Source: Streptomyces sp. H27-H5 (GTDB taxonomy: Bacteria; Actinomycetota; Actinomycetes; Streptomycetales; Streptomycetaceae). From it: DNA of 64,000 nt. The stretch covers positions 1 through 64,000 of the forward strand of contig NZ_JAPNLK010000045.1 of the NCBI RefSeq assembly GCF_026627505.1. Reading direction: 5' to 3'. A program made the position numbers and the translations under genes. Positions 1-8,283 of this stretch are shown here, in pieces. Below the pieces are notes generated by a model that was not told the DNA's origin, did not search any database, and saw only the letters and a list, made by a program, of their open reading frames with translations. Position 1 is the first letter of the stretch; each line of letters opens with the position of its first letter.

Positions 1-2
1 CC

Positions 3-1358
3 GTGGACGCGACCGCCGTGACGCTCACCGGCTACGACGCGGCCGGCGCCACCGTCGTCACCGTCGCCGTCCTTACCGCCGGCTTCGGCTTCCACGGAGC
101 CTGGACCCGGTTCGAGGTCACCGCCACCGACATGGGCGGCGGGAACGTGAAGTACCGCGTCGGCTGGGTCGACGTCTCCGGCGGAGGCTGGGGCAACGAC
201 GCCACGGTGACGGGAACCCCCGGAATCGTCACCGCCATCAACACCCGGTTCGGGCCCCTCGCGGCCGACCTCCGGCTCGGGCACCTCGCGGTTTTCAGCG
301 ACACCAGCACGGTCGCGTACCAGGGCGCCGACGACGGATGGCTCGGCGAAGGGGCGTCCGTCCGCCTCCACCGCCTGTGCGCGGAGGAGGGCGTGCCCAT
401 CTTCAGCGACGTGGCCAGCACCGCGATGGGGCCCCAGCGCCCGGCCACCCTGCTCGCCCTCCTGGGCGAGTGCGAGGCCTCCGACCGAGGGGTGCTGTAC
501 GAGGACCGCGATTCCCTCGGGCTGCGCTACCGCTCCCGAGAGGCGCGCTACAACCAGCCCATCGCGTTGACGTTGGACTACGCGGCCAACAGGGAGGTCG
601 CGCCGCCCCTGGAGCCGATCGACGACGACCAGCGGGTCCGCAACGACATCCGCGTCACCCGGATAGGGGGCAGCTCCGCACGCGCGGTGCTGGAAACCGG
701 CGCCTTGTCCGTGCAGGCCCCGCCGGCCGGTGTCGGTACCTACGACGAATCCGTCACCCTGTCCCTGGCCACCGACGCGCAGCCCGAGCAGATCGCCGGC
801 CACATGCTCCACCTGGGCACCTGGACCGAGGCCAGATATCCCGCGGTCACCGTCGACCTGGCTGCGGCACCGCACCTGATCCCCGCCATCCTCGACCTGG
901 ACATCGGCGACCGCATCCAGATCATCAACCCCCCGGACTGGCTGCCGCCGGGCCCGATCGACCTGATCGTCGAGGGCTACACCGAGACCCGCAAACCACC
1001 GTCCAGGTTCTGGACCATCACCCTCAACTGCAGCCCGGCCGGCCCATGGACGGTGTCCGTCGTCGACGACCCCGTCACCGGCCGCGCCGACACCAGCGCC
1101 TCGACGCTCGCCTCGGGCGTCAACGCGACCGCGACGTCCCTGTCCGTCGCCACAGTGGGCGCGCCGCTGTGGACCACCACGGGCAGTGACCTGCCGGTGG
1201 ACATCGAGGTCGGCGGCGAGGTGATGCGGGTGACCGCCATCAGCGGCGCGTCCAGTCCACAGACATTCACCGTGACGAGGTCCGTCAACGGAATCGCCAA
1301 GGCGCAGTCGTCGAGTACCCCGGTCGCGCTCGCGCAGGCCCCGATCATCAGCTACTGA
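3..1358 (+). CDS. Phage minor tail protein (5' partial)
   Basis: The reading frame is open to the left edge, so the GTG at position 3 is probably internal and the true start lies upstream. The 451 visible residues are rich in beta-sheet-like, Thr/Val/Gly-heavy sequence. They resemble the large minor tail or tip-associated proteins of Streptomyces siphophages, including a conserved stretch around LDIGDRIQI (about residues 299-307). The gene lies directly before a small tail protein and the lysis cassette, the usual place for a distal tail or fibre-attachment protein. No enzymatic motif was seen. The tail assignment rests on composition and context. Confidence 0.7.
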   Translation: MDATAVTLTGYDAAGATVVTVAVLTAGFGFHGAWTRFEVTATDMGGGNVKYRVGWVDVSGGGWGNDATVTGTPGIVTAINTRFGPLAADLRLGHLAVFSDTSTVAYQGADDGWLGEGASVRLHRLCAEEGVPIFSDVASTAMGPQRPATLLALLGECEASDRGVLYEDRDSLGLRYRSREARYNQPIALTLDYAANREVAPPLEPIDDDQRVRNDIRVTRIGGSSARAVLETGALSVQAPPAGVGTYDESVTLSLATDAQPEQIAGHMLHLGTWTEARYPAVTVDLAAAPHLIPAILDLDIGDRIQIINPPDWLPPGPIDLIVEGYTETRKPPSRFWTITLNCSPAGPWTVSVVDDPVTGRADTSASTLASGVNATATSLSVATVGAPLWTTTGSDLPVDIEVGGEVMRVTAISGASSPQTFTVTRSVNGIAKAQSSSTPVALAQAPIISY

Positions 1359-1370
1359 GCAGGAGGACCC

Positions 1371-1853
1371 ATGGCGTACACCGGATGGCTGGCCAGCATG
1401 CGGACCACGGCGGCCCGCCTCAACGCGATCTCGGGTATCTGGACGCCGTACACACCCACCTGGACGTCCTCGACCGGCGCCGCCGTCTCCCTCGGTAACG
1501 GCACGTTGGAGGGCGAGTACGCCCTCTCCGGAGGGATCTGCCGCGTGAGGATCTCGCTGGTGGCCGGCAGCACCACCACATTCGGCGGCGGTCAGTTCAA
1601 GTTCGCGCTGCCGTTCGCCGCGGCCTCGCTGGGCGCCGCCGGCATGTCGTACCTCGGCACCGCCGTGGCCCTCGATCCCGGCGGCGCCTACTACCCGGGG
1701 GCCGCACGCGTCCTGTCCGGCGACGCATTCGTCATGGCTCTGTCGCCGACCGCAGCGACAGGCGCAACGCCGGGTGAATGGAATGCCAGCCGGCCTTTCA
1801 CCTGGGGCAACACCGACAACCTGTCGATCAGCCTCGCGTACAAGCCCGTTTGA
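1371..1853 (+). CDS. Phage tail-associated structural protein
   Basis: The product has 160 residues, and an AGGAGG ribosome binding site at 1361-1366 sits five bases before the ATG. It begins with a short helical segment (MAYTGWLASMRTTAARLN) followed by Gly/Thr/Ser-rich, beta-rich sequence with aromatic residues. This pattern is common in small tail-tip or receptor-binding accessory proteins of actinophages. It lies 12 bases after the tail protein and just before the endolysin. No domain could be named with certainty. A structural role is inferred from position and composition. Confidence 0.6.
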   Translation: MAYTGWLASMRTTAARLNAISGIWTPYTPTWTSSTGAAVSLGNGTLEGEYALSGGICRVRISLVAGSTTTFGGGQFKFALPFAAASLGAAGMSYLGTAVALDPGGAYYPGAARVLSGDAFVMALSPTAATGATPGEWNASRPFTWGNTDNLSISLAYKPV

Positions 1854-1917
1854 CCCTCCCCACTCCCGCACGCCCCGAGCCCACTGGCCGGGGCGTTCCT
1901 CATTCCCGGAGGCCCTC

Positions 1918-2763
1918 ATGCCCCTGTCCCGTACCGCATACGTGAACATCCTCAGATCCCAGACCGGCTACCACGAGGGCCGCGACAAGAACGGCAACTG
2001 GAACAACATCCAGCGGTTCTCCCCGGAGACCCCCGGGCTGGAGTGGAGCCAGGGCCAAGCCTGGTGCGCCACATTCACCGCGTGGGGCGCCGACGAGCTC
2101 GGCGCCCGCTCCCTCTGGCCGATTACCGCGTCCTGCTACTACGCCGTCGACTGGTGGAAGAAGGCAGGCCGGTTCACCGAGTACCCCGTCCTCGGCGGCC
2201 CGTTCTACCTCGGCAAGGTCGGCGAGGACCACGTCGGCGTCGTCTACGCCTATGACGACAACTCGATCTACACCGTGGAGGGCAACACCAACGCGGGCGG
2301 CGCGTTCCAGGGCGACGGGGTGTACCAGCGCGTCCGGCCCCGCCGGGGCCCGGGCAGCCCGTACGGGTACGGCGTCCCGGCCTTCACCGAGGGCACTGTG
2401 TCCGCTGACCCGAAGCTGGGCGGCACGCGCACGGCGTCCGTCCCGCCTCCGGCCCCGCCGGAAGTTCGGGTGTCTGCGGCACACATCGCGGCGGCCGCCC
2501 GACGAGACCCGGGCCTCCGGCAGGGCGGCACCACCTACCCCGCCGAGGTCAACGTGGTGGAGGTCGCGCTGGCACGCGCGGGTCTCCTCAAGGACGCCTA
2601 CGCACATGACGGGTCCTTCGGCTCCCTGAGTGTGTCCGCGTACGCCGCGTGGCAGCGCAGCAAGGCCGGCGGCGCCTACACGGGCGCCGACGCCGACGGC
2701 ATCCCCGGCAGGACCAGCCTCGCCCGCCTGGGCAAGGTGCACGGCTTCACCGTCATCGACTGA
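1918..2763 (+). CDS. Endolysin: CHAP-type peptidase with C-terminal wall-binding domain
   Basis: This 281-residue protein should degrade host peptidoglycan at lysis. Cys50 in the motif QAWCATFTAW, His105 in EDHVGVV and the EGN at 121-123 match the Cys-His-acidic/Asn arrangement of CHAP amidase/peptidase domains. A Pro-rich linker (about 190-205) joins it to a C-terminal peptidoglycan-binding-like region ending near residue 278. There is no signal peptide, so export would need the adjacent holin. The start at 1918 is preferred because GGAGG lies at 1908-1912; the frame extends upstream to 1774 but without a better site. Confidence 0.88.
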   Translation: MPLSRTAYVNILRSQTGYHEGRDKNGNWNNIQRFSPETPGLEWSQGQAWCATFTAWGADELGARSLWPITASCYYAVDWWKKAGRFTEYPVLGGPFYLGKVGEDHVGVVYAYDDNSIYTVEGNTNAGGAFQGDGVYQRVRPRRGPGSPYGYGVPAFTEGTVSADPKLGGTRTASVPPPAPPEVRVSAAHIAAAARRDPGLRQGGTTYPAEVNVVEVALARAGLLKDAYAHDGSFGSLSVSAYAAWQRSKAGGAYTGADADGIPGRTSLARLGKVHGFTVID

Positions 2764-2778
2764 TCAGGAGATCACCCC

Positions 2779-3027
2779 ATGCTCACACTGCTGTTCTGGA
2801 AGGCGACCGCCGAGCGCGCCGTCCGCACCGCCGCCCAGGGCGTTCTTGCGTCGATCACCGCCGACCAGCTCGGCATCCTCGACGTGAATTGGGGGCAGGC
2901 CGGCTCCATCGGCGGCCTCGCCGCGGTCCTGGCCGTCCTCACCGCGATAGCCACCTCCGGCGGCGCGGAGGGCCCGGGCATCACCGAGACCGTACGGCGC
3001 CGGCCGAGCGCCCTGCCCCGTCTCTGA
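2779..3027 (+). CDS. Putative phage holin
   Basis: This 82-residue membrane protein has a likely amphipathic N-terminal segment and a hydrophobic stretch (about residues 45-62, GGLAAVLAVLTAIATSGG), then a basic tail. It sits 15 bases after the endolysin, and AGGAG lies at 2765-2769, just past the endolysin stop. Size, polarity and position match small holins of actinobacterial phages (r1t-type). Holins form the membrane lesion that releases the endolysin. The family call is by resemblance and context. Confidence 0.75.
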   Translation: MLTLLFWKATAERAVRTAAQGVLASITADQLGILDVNWGQAGSIGGLAAVLAVLTAIATSGGAEGPGITETVRRRPSALPRL

Positions 3028-3063
3028 CCCGTCGCCCCGTTACGCACACCGCAGGAGCCGCCC

Positions 3064-3369
3064 ATGGACACGCTTTTCGGGGTCAGCCCGACCGACCTCG
3101 GCGCAGCCGGCCTCGTCGTCCTGGTCGTGCTCCTCATCCTCACCGGCCGCCTGGTCCCCCGCTCCACTCTCCTCGACATGAGAGAGGAGCGGGACACCTG
3201 GCGGTCCGCACACGGCAAGTCCGAGGCGGCCCGCCAGGCCGAGCGTGAGATGACGACCGAGCTCCTCGAACTCTCGCGCACCGCCGGGCATGTACTGACG
3301 TCGCTGCCACGCTCGACTGAGGGGGTGGCGGATGCTCGGCTGGCTGAAGCGCATGATCGGCAGGAGTAG
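3064..3369 (+). CDS. Small phage membrane protein
   Basis: The 101-residue product has one clear membrane segment near the N-terminus (about residues 13-29) followed by a charged, probably coiled-coil region rich in Arg, Glu and Ala. Such single-span coiled-coil proteins often follow the holin in Streptomyces phage lysis cassettes and could be a second holin or spanin-like accessory. That role is not shown. Its 3' end overlaps the start of the next gene by 38 bases in another frame, suggesting translational coupling. Confidence 0.6.
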   Translation: MDTLFGVSPTDLGAAGLVVLVVLLILTGRLVPRSTLLDMREERDTWRSAHGKSEAARQAEREMTTELLELSRTAGHVLTSLPRSTEGVADARLAEAHDRQE

Positions 3370-3547
3370 GCCGTCACCCGGGCAGCGAGCGGCCGAGGGC
3401 GCACTGGACCGCGCGCAGTGCGCCCTGCAGGCCGCCGAGGACCGCCGCCCTGCCGTCGAGGCCGCGGCCCGCGTGCTGCGCGAGGCACGGCGAGAGAACC
3501 ACTTCGCGGAGCGCATCGGCATCGTGCTACGAGGGGGCACACCATGA
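3332..3547 (+). CDS. Small basic phage protein of unknown function
   Basis: This 71-residue, mostly helical protein has many Arg, Ala and Glu residues and the tail RRENHFAERIGIVLRGG. Proteins ending in a similar NHFAE-type motif recur next to lysis genes in Streptomyces phages, but I cannot assign a function. It overlaps the previous gene and ends in an ATGA overlap with the next (stop 3545-3547, start 3544). The three small genes are therefore probably translated together. Confidence 0.55.
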   Translation: MLGWLKRMIGRSRPSPGQRAAEGALDRAQCALQAAEDRRPAVEAAARVLREARRENHFAERIGIVLRGGTP

Positions 3548-3894
3548 TGCAACTGACCGCCGACCAATGGGTGAACGTGGTCGGCTCGTCGATCGCTGCG
3601 CTGTCCTGCGCCGTCTTCGGGCTCGTGTACGGCCTGCAGGCCCCGTGGTGGCGCTCCACCCTCGGCCGCAACGTCATGCTGCTCGCCGGCGCGATCGGCG
3701 GGCTGTGCCTGTACACCGTACTGATCACCCTCTGGCCCACCGGCTGCGCCGCGATCGTGCTCCGCAGCCTGCGCACCGCGGTCCTCCTCGCGATTGCCGT
3801 ACTGATGATCCAGCGCACCCGCCTGGTGATCATTGCCCAGCGCGCCACCCGACCGACCGTGCAGGAGGAGCCATGCCCGCCACCCGCACCGTGA
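3544..3894 (+). CDS. Phage membrane protein, three predicted spans
   Basis: The product has 116 residues from the ATG at 3544, which overlaps the previous stop; GAGGGGG lies just upstream. Three hydrophobic segments (about residues 12-30, 42-62 and 72-90) suggest an integral membrane protein. Its place within the lysis cassette suggests a holin-type or antiholin function, but no family motif is visible. It overlaps the tail fibre start at 3873 by 22 bases. Confidence 0.6.
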   Translation: MMQLTADQWVNVVGSSIAALSCAVFGLVYGLQAPWWRSTLGRNVMLLAGAIGGLCLYTVLITLWPTGCAAIVLRSLRTAVLLAIAVLMIQRTRLVIIAQRATRPTVQEEPCPPPAP

Positions 3895-5627
3895 CCGGTC
3901 TGGTCACCAGCCCCATCGCCGGCGAGACCGCCGAGGGCTACGCCGTCCTTGCCCCGTACCCCGCGCGCTGGGTCGACCAGGACGGCAACCAAGTCCTGGC
4001 GTCCGGTGGGGTGCAGGTGCCGTACGTCGCGGGCGCCTGGTCCGCCGAGCTCGTTACCACGGACGCCGAGGACGTCGAGCCGACCACCGGCCGACTCTGG
4101 CGGTACGAGGAGCACACCAAGGGGACCCGCGTGCGGGTCTGGTACTTCCTGCTCCCCGCCGGCGACGGCCAGCCCATCGCCATCACCAAACTGATCGCCG
4201 CCGACCCCGGGGCCGTCGGATACCTGCCCCTCGAGGGACCGCCCGGACCGCAGGGCGAGACCGGAGCCACCGGCGCACAGGGCATCCCCGGCGCGACGGG
4301 AGCAACTGGTGCCACCGGCGCGCAAGGCGTTCAGGGTGTTCCCGGACCGGCCGGGGCCACCGGCGCGACGGGTGCCGCAGGTGCGACCGGGGCCACCGGC
4401 GCGACGGGCCCGGCCGGGCCGGTCGCCACCGCCTGGCGCCGCAGGGACCTCCCCGACCCGGTCGTCGCAGACGGCCTGTACGCCGGCGCCGCGCCGACCA
4501 TCGGCACCGCCCAGACCGGTACCCCGACCGCCACGTACATCAAGTACGCCCCGGCCGGGGTGACGCTCGCCGGCAGCGACGTCACCGGCCCGTTCACCAT
4601 CCTCAACGCCGGAGGAGTCCAGGTTGGCACCGGCACCCCCGACTCCGGGTACGTGCTGCCGACCTCCCGCTACCCCAACACCCGCGGCAACCTGACCAGC
4701 TCACAAGCCGTCTGGTCGGTCGAGTTCGGGACGGACGCGGACAAGTTCCAGCTGAGGTTCAACTACCAGACCGCCGGGACGTACCGGCTGAGCATCGACG
4801 GCCGCAAAGTTACCGAGACGATGCAGCCCGTCGGCGGCACCACCGCCGGCAGCACCCACCTGATGTCTTTCGACCTCGGCTCCGCCATACCGCGGGTCAT
4901 CCGCCTCGACTTCTACACGGTGCCCTTCGGCGGAGTCTTCCTCCCGCCCGGCGCCAGCATCTGGTCCACCGTCGCAATCGGCGGCCGATCCATGGTGTTT
5001 GGCGACAGCCTCTCCGACGGCTCCGCCATGAACACCGGCGGTGGGGCAGGCACCTGGTTCCAGCGAGCCGCCCGGCTCCTGGGCTCCAACGACGCGTGGG
5101 ACGAGGCCCGCGGCGGCACCGGCTACATCACCGTCGGCTCCTACGCCACCCTCGCAACCCGCGTCGCGGCGGACGTCATCGCCTGGAACCCGACGCGGCT
5201 CATCGTCTGGGCCGGCTACAACGACAGCGGCGGCAGCCAGGGCAGCATCGCCACTGCCGCGGCATCCCTGTACGCCACGATCAGAGCCGGCCTACCCGCC
5301 TGCGAGGTGTACGTCCTCGGCTGCTGGTCGCCGACCGGCAGTCCCGGAGCCTCGCTCACGAACACGGACGCCACCCTCAGGACGGCGGCAGCCGCCGCCG
5401 GGTATCCGTTCATCAGCCCCATCACCGGAGCCATCTACAACGCCTCGGGGACTCTGGTCGCCACGCACGGGGCATGGATCACGGGCACCGGCCGGGCGGG
5501 CGCCACCACCGGCAGCGGGAACGCGGACGGCTACATCGGCACGGACGCCATCCACCCCACCGACGCCGGCCACGCCTACCTCGCCCGCCGGATCACCGCC
5601 GCAATCCGCGAGCTCATGCCCGCCTGA
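3873..5627 (+). CDS. Tail fibre with collagen-like neck and SGNH hydrolase domain
   Basis: This 584-residue protein has three parts. Residues 1-121 form an N-terminal domain, probably for tail attachment. Residues 122-184 are 21 uninterrupted Gly-X-Y triplets, a collagen-like trimeric rod dominated by GAT. Residues about 185-584 contain a beta-rich section and an SGNH/GDSL hydrolase with block I FGDSLSDG (Ser379), block III GYND (Asn450) and block V DAIH (Asp558, His561). It probably binds and deacylates a cell-surface glycan during adsorption. AGGAGG at 3863-3868 fixes the start; longer upstream frames lack a site. It is followed by a terminator. Confidence 0.85.
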   Translation: MPATRTVTGLVTSPIAGETAEGYAVLAPYPARWVDQDGNQVLASGGVQVPYVAGAWSAELVTTDAEDVEPTTGRLWRYEEHTKGTRVRVWYFLLPAGDGQPIAITKLIAADPGAVGYLPLEGPPGPQGETGATGAQGIPGATGATGATGAQGVQGVPGPAGATGATGAAGATGATGATGPAGPVATAWRRRDLPDPVVADGLYAGAAPTIGTAQTGTPTATYIKYAPAGVTLAGSDVTGPFTILNAGGVQVGTGTPDSGYVLPTSRYPNTRGNLTSSQAVWSVEFGTDADKFQLRFNYQTAGTYRLSIDGRKVTETMQPVGGTTAGSTHLMSFDLGSAIPRVIRLDFYTVPFGGVFLPPGASIWSTVAIGGRSMVFGDSLSDGSAMNTGGGAGTWFQRAARLLGSNDAWDEARGGTGYITVGSYATLATRVAADVIAWNPTRLIVWAGYNDSGGSQGSIATAAASLYATIRAGLPACEVYVLGCWSPTGSPGASLTNTDATLRTAAAAAGYPFISPITGAIYNASGTLVATHGAWITGTGRAGATTGSGNADGYIGTDAIHPTDAGHAYLARRITAAIRELMPA

Positions 5628-5636
5628 GACGCACAG

Positions 5637-5672
5637 TGCCCCCTCTCGCCTACGGGCGGGAGGGGGCAATTT
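5637..5672 (+). terminator. Terminator after the tail fibre gene
   Basis: TGCCCCCTCTCGCC and GGCGGGAGGGGGCA form a 14-bp stem with one wobble pair, followed by AATTT. It begins nine bases after the tail fibre stop and should end the tail/lysis transcript. Confidence 0.8.
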
Positions 5673-5721
5673 CTGCGTGTGCGAGTACCGTTCTGGTGTC
5701 GAGTCAGAACTGGAGCCCAGT

Positions 5722-6906
5722 ATGCATGCTCTTCCTCATGACCACACCGGCGCGCGCGTGAAGCGCCTGCGCCTCGAACGCGGCCTCACGCAGTTGGCTC
5801 TTGCCGACCTATCCGGTCTCTCCCTTAGCGCAGTGAGCAAGGGCGAGCAGGGTGTGAAGCCGTTCTCTCCCTACACGATCGGCCAGTTGGCCCGCGCCCT
5901 GCGTGTCGACGTCGCCACGGTCACCGGCCAGCCGTACGCGGCCGAACTCCGCGAGGACCAACTGGACATCCTCATCCGGCCCATCCGCGAAGCACTGGAC
6001 GTGTACGACCTCGGCGCCGATCCCGAGATCGCACCGCGCCCACACCAACTCCTCGCCGCCGACGCCGAGGCCCTGCTGGTCGCAGTACGCGCCGGAGAGA
6101 TCAAGCAGGCCGCCGGCCTGGTACCCGGCCTCATCCAGGAAGCCACCACGGCAGCGCACATGGACCCCAGTGACAGCCGGTGGCTCCTGCTCGCCAGTAC
6201 CTACCGCAGTGCGTACGACGTCGCCTCGAAGCTCGGGTTCGGCGACCTCGCGGCTATCGCCCTCGCCCGCTTGGACTGGGCTGCCGAGCGCGGTTCCAGC
6301 GCAGCCCTCGGCGGCATCTACCGATATATGCGAGCCCTGACTTACCTCCGCGACGGGCAGTACCGCACGGGACAGCGCCTGACCGACCTGGGTCTGTCGA
6401 TCCTTGAGCAGGCTGCCCCTGGGCGGGAGCGGGAGGTCGTGACCGGCCAGCTCCACCTTGGAGCTGCGGTGATGGCCGGCCGGTCGAAGGACAAAGACAA
6501 GGCGGACGGGCACCTGGCCGAGGCCGAGCGGATCGCCACAGGCACGGGCGAGGCCGCCAAGGTCCACTACCTGGCGTTCGGTCCGACGAACGTCGAGGTT
6601 CACCGGGTGTCAATCCTGGCCGAGCTGGACGAGTACACGGAGGCCGCCCGGATGGGGCGGAGCGTGCGTGTCCCACAGGACTGGCCGCAGTCGAGGAAGT
6701 CACATCACTTCGCGGAGCTCGCCCGCGCCCAGATGTGGACGGGTGATCTCGACAATTCGTTCCAGAACCTGTTGAAGGCACGGAAGGCGGCGCCGCAGCA
6801 GGCCCGCTATCACCAAACGGTGCGAGACACGTACACCGGTCTGGAAGCGGCGCGCCGGCAGCTCCCGGGTAGCTTCCTCTCGTACGGCAACTGGCTGGGC
6901 GTCTGA
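5722..6906 (+). CDS. XRE-family regulator with TPR-like C-terminal region
   Basis: From the ATG at 5722 the protein has 394 residues. Residues about 10-60 form an XRE helix-turn-helix (RLERGLTQLALADLSGLSLS). The rest is an all-helical, Ala/Leu-rich region with repeated helix pairs, resembling the TPR-like sensor part of actinobacterial regulators. It has its own terminator downstream and lies after the fibre terminator, so it is probably a single transcription unit within the prophage. It could control lysogeny or late genes; its ligand and target are unknown. The frame is open upstream to 5041, over the fibre gene, which is a shadow. Confidence 0.7.
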   Translation: MHALPHDHTGARVKRLRLERGLTQLALADLSGLSLSAVSKGEQGVKPFSPYTIGQLARALRVDVATVTGQPYAAELREDQLDILIRPIREALDVYDLGADPEIAPRPHQLLAADAEALLVAVRAGEIKQAAGLVPGLIQEATTAAHMDPSDSRWLLLASTYRSAYDVASKLGFGDLAAIALARLDWAAERGSSAALGGIYRYMRALTYLRDGQYRTGQRLTDLGLSILEQAAPGREREVVTGQLHLGAAVMAGRSKDKDKADGHLAEAERIATGTGEAAKVHYLAFGPTNVEVHRVSILAELDEYTEAARMGRSVRVPQDWPQSRKSHHFAELARAQMWTGDLDNSFQNLLKARKAAPQQARYHQTVRDTYTGLEAARRQLPGSFLSYGNWLGV

Positions 6907-6922
6907 CGCCCTGTCAAGCCTT

Positions 6923-6958
6923 GGCCCCAGCTATCACCAACTGGTGATAGTTGGGGCC
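6923..6958 (+). terminator. Hairpin terminator with palindromic core
   Basis: GGCCCCAGCTATCACCA pairs with TGGTGATAGTTGGGGCC (17 bp, one wobble), followed by TTGTTG. It lies 16 bases after the regulator stop. The central TATCACCA-AC-TGGTGATA is a palindrome that could also bind a protein. Confidence 0.75.
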
Positions 6959-7015
6959 TTGTTGTGCCCTCACACTCGTTCTCACCACCCGCTGAAGACG
7001 GTAGGGAGCACGGGC

Positions 7016-7387
7016 ATGGAAGTACGGGAGAACCCGCCTGGCGACACGTTCAATCACGTCCGGCATCCGCTGCTGCGTCAGCAGGTCCGCGACCGGCAGA
7101 CGGACCGCACTGGTGTGCTGATGGCCGTGGTCCGCGAGTCGGTCGGCACCGTCGCCGGGCGTACTACGCACACACGGACCGCGTTCATCCGAGACGCCTC
7201 GGGCCTGGAGTTCACCGCTCCCCCCGACGCCCTGGAAGCGGTGGCGCCCGCTGCGGCGGGGCAGCCCTGCGCCCGCTGCGGAGCGCCGATCCGCGCCGGC
7301 GGGCAGAGCGTCATCCAGACGTCGACGGACGGCCGCCCGGCGGCCTGGGCCCACGACGTCCGCGACTCGGCCTGCAGGCCGCGGTGA
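7016..7387 (+). CDS. Small phage protein with CxxC motif
   Basis: The product has 123 residues from the ATG at 7016, preceded by AGGGAG. The C-terminal half has CARCGAPIRAGGQ followed by a Trp/His-containing stretch and a last Cys near the end, suggestive of a small zinc-binding fold. The N-terminal half is polar with a HPLLRQQVRDR segment. No function can be assigned. It overlaps the following 28-codon gene through GTGA. Confidence 0.5.
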   Translation: MEVRENPPGDTFNHVRHPLLRQQVRDRQTDRTGVLMAVVRESVGTVAGRTTHTRTAFIRDASGLEFTAPPDALEAVAPAAAGQPCARCGAPIRAGGQSVIQTSTDGRPAAWAHDVRDSACRPR

Positions 7388-7470
7388 CGGACGAGCGCGC
7401 ACGTCAGCTCTCCTACGTCCTGGTCGTGCTCGGCATCCTCACCGCCATCGTCATCGGGGTCGGCAGGTGA
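7384..7470 (+). CDS. Tiny single-span membrane protein
   Basis: The GTG at 7384 overlaps the upstream TGA (GTGA). The frame encodes 28 residues: a short charged start (VTDERARQL) followed by a hydrophobic helix (SYVLVVLGILTAIVIGV). The overlap argues for translational coupling. It may be a phage membrane microprotein; the function is unknown, and it could also be chance. Confidence 0.45.
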   Translation: MTDERARQLSYVLVVLGILTAIVIGVGR

Positions 7471-7546
7471 CTCGCACCACTCGTGTGGGGCATTCGGGTC
7501 AACGCGCCCCTCCCGCGGCTTGAGGGCCACATACCCTACGCGCGAG

Positions 7547-8176
7547 ATGACCACCGAATTCGCCGACGAGGCACGATCGCGCGTTGCGCGGCTCCTGCGT
7601 ATGGCTGCTGACGCAGACGACCGGACCCGCGCCCGAATCGTGGCGTACGCCGCGACGACACCAGACCCACCCCCGTACGGCCCCGACGGCATCCGCACGG
7701 CTGGCTGCCCGCGCTGCCTCCGCACGATGTGGAGACAGCGTGACGTCTGGGTCTGCTCTTCCTGCGGCCGCGTAGAGGACGACACCATGGACTGCCACCG
7801 CTGCGGCAACGCGATGTACGAGAGCGCGGCCAGCGGCGTTCGGCAGTGGTGGTGCCGCTGCGGGGCCCGGCGGCTCCCCGACGAGAGCACGGGCGACGTC
7901 CGCGCTCGCGAGGCGGAGACGGCGCGCGTAATGGCCCTGCTGGACGCTGCCATCGCGGAGGGCACCAAGGCACGGGAGGTGACTGATCAGCGCCATGCAG
8001 ACCGTCAGATCACCACTCAGATGGAGGCCACCATGGGCCAGCTCATTCAGACCGCAGGCTGCCCGGTACCGGGCTGCGGCGGCACCATGTACAAAACGGT
8101 CGAGGTGGACGAGAACAACCAGCCGATCGGCTCGGGGCCGTACGTCTGCAGCAAGTGCGGAGCGATGGCCGGCTGA
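7547..8176 (+). CDS. Protein with three zinc-ribbon-like modules
   Basis: The product has 209 residues from the ATG at 7547. After a helical N-terminus (about 1-40) come three Cys-rich modules: CPRC...CSSC (about 50-72), CHRC...CRC (about 83-107) and CPVPGC...CSKC (about 172-203). These resemble zinc ribbons or rubredoxin-like knuckles used for nucleic acid or protein contacts. Modules two and three are separated by a charged helical linker. An in-frame ATG at 8033, preceded by GGAGG at 8023-8027, could separately produce the last module of 47 residues. No enzymatic motif was seen. Confidence 0.6.
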   Translation: MTTEFADEARSRVARLLRMAADADDRTRARIVAYAATTPDPPPYGPDGIRTAGCPRCLRTMWRQRDVWVCSSCGRVEDDTMDCHRCGNAMYESAASGVRQWWCRCGARRLPDESTGDVRAREAETARVMALLDAAIAEGTKAREVTDQRHADRQITTQMEATMGQLIQTAGCPVPGCGGTMYKTVEVDENNQPIGSGPYVCSKCGAMAG

Positions 8177-8187
8177 CACGGGGGACC

Positions 8188-8216
8188 GCCTCGGCCGGCG
8201 TCTCGCCGGTCGGGGC
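8188..8216 (+). terminator. Possible terminator after the zinc-ribbon gene
   Basis: The arms GCCTCGGCCGGCG and CGCCGGTCGGGGC pair with two imperfections around a TCT loop, 11 bases past the stop. There is no strong T-run. It lies between convergent genes. Confidence 0.45.
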
Positions 8217-8283
8217 TTCCCGGAAGTCTGTTCGACCCGTACGGTGAGTGCATGCCACAAGTAGTAGAGCCGGTTCCGCTCAC

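Noticed and set aside
4229..4430. Tandem repeats considered as a DNA repeat element
   Set aside because: They are the coding repeats of the collagen-like Gly-X-Y neck in the tail fibre gene.
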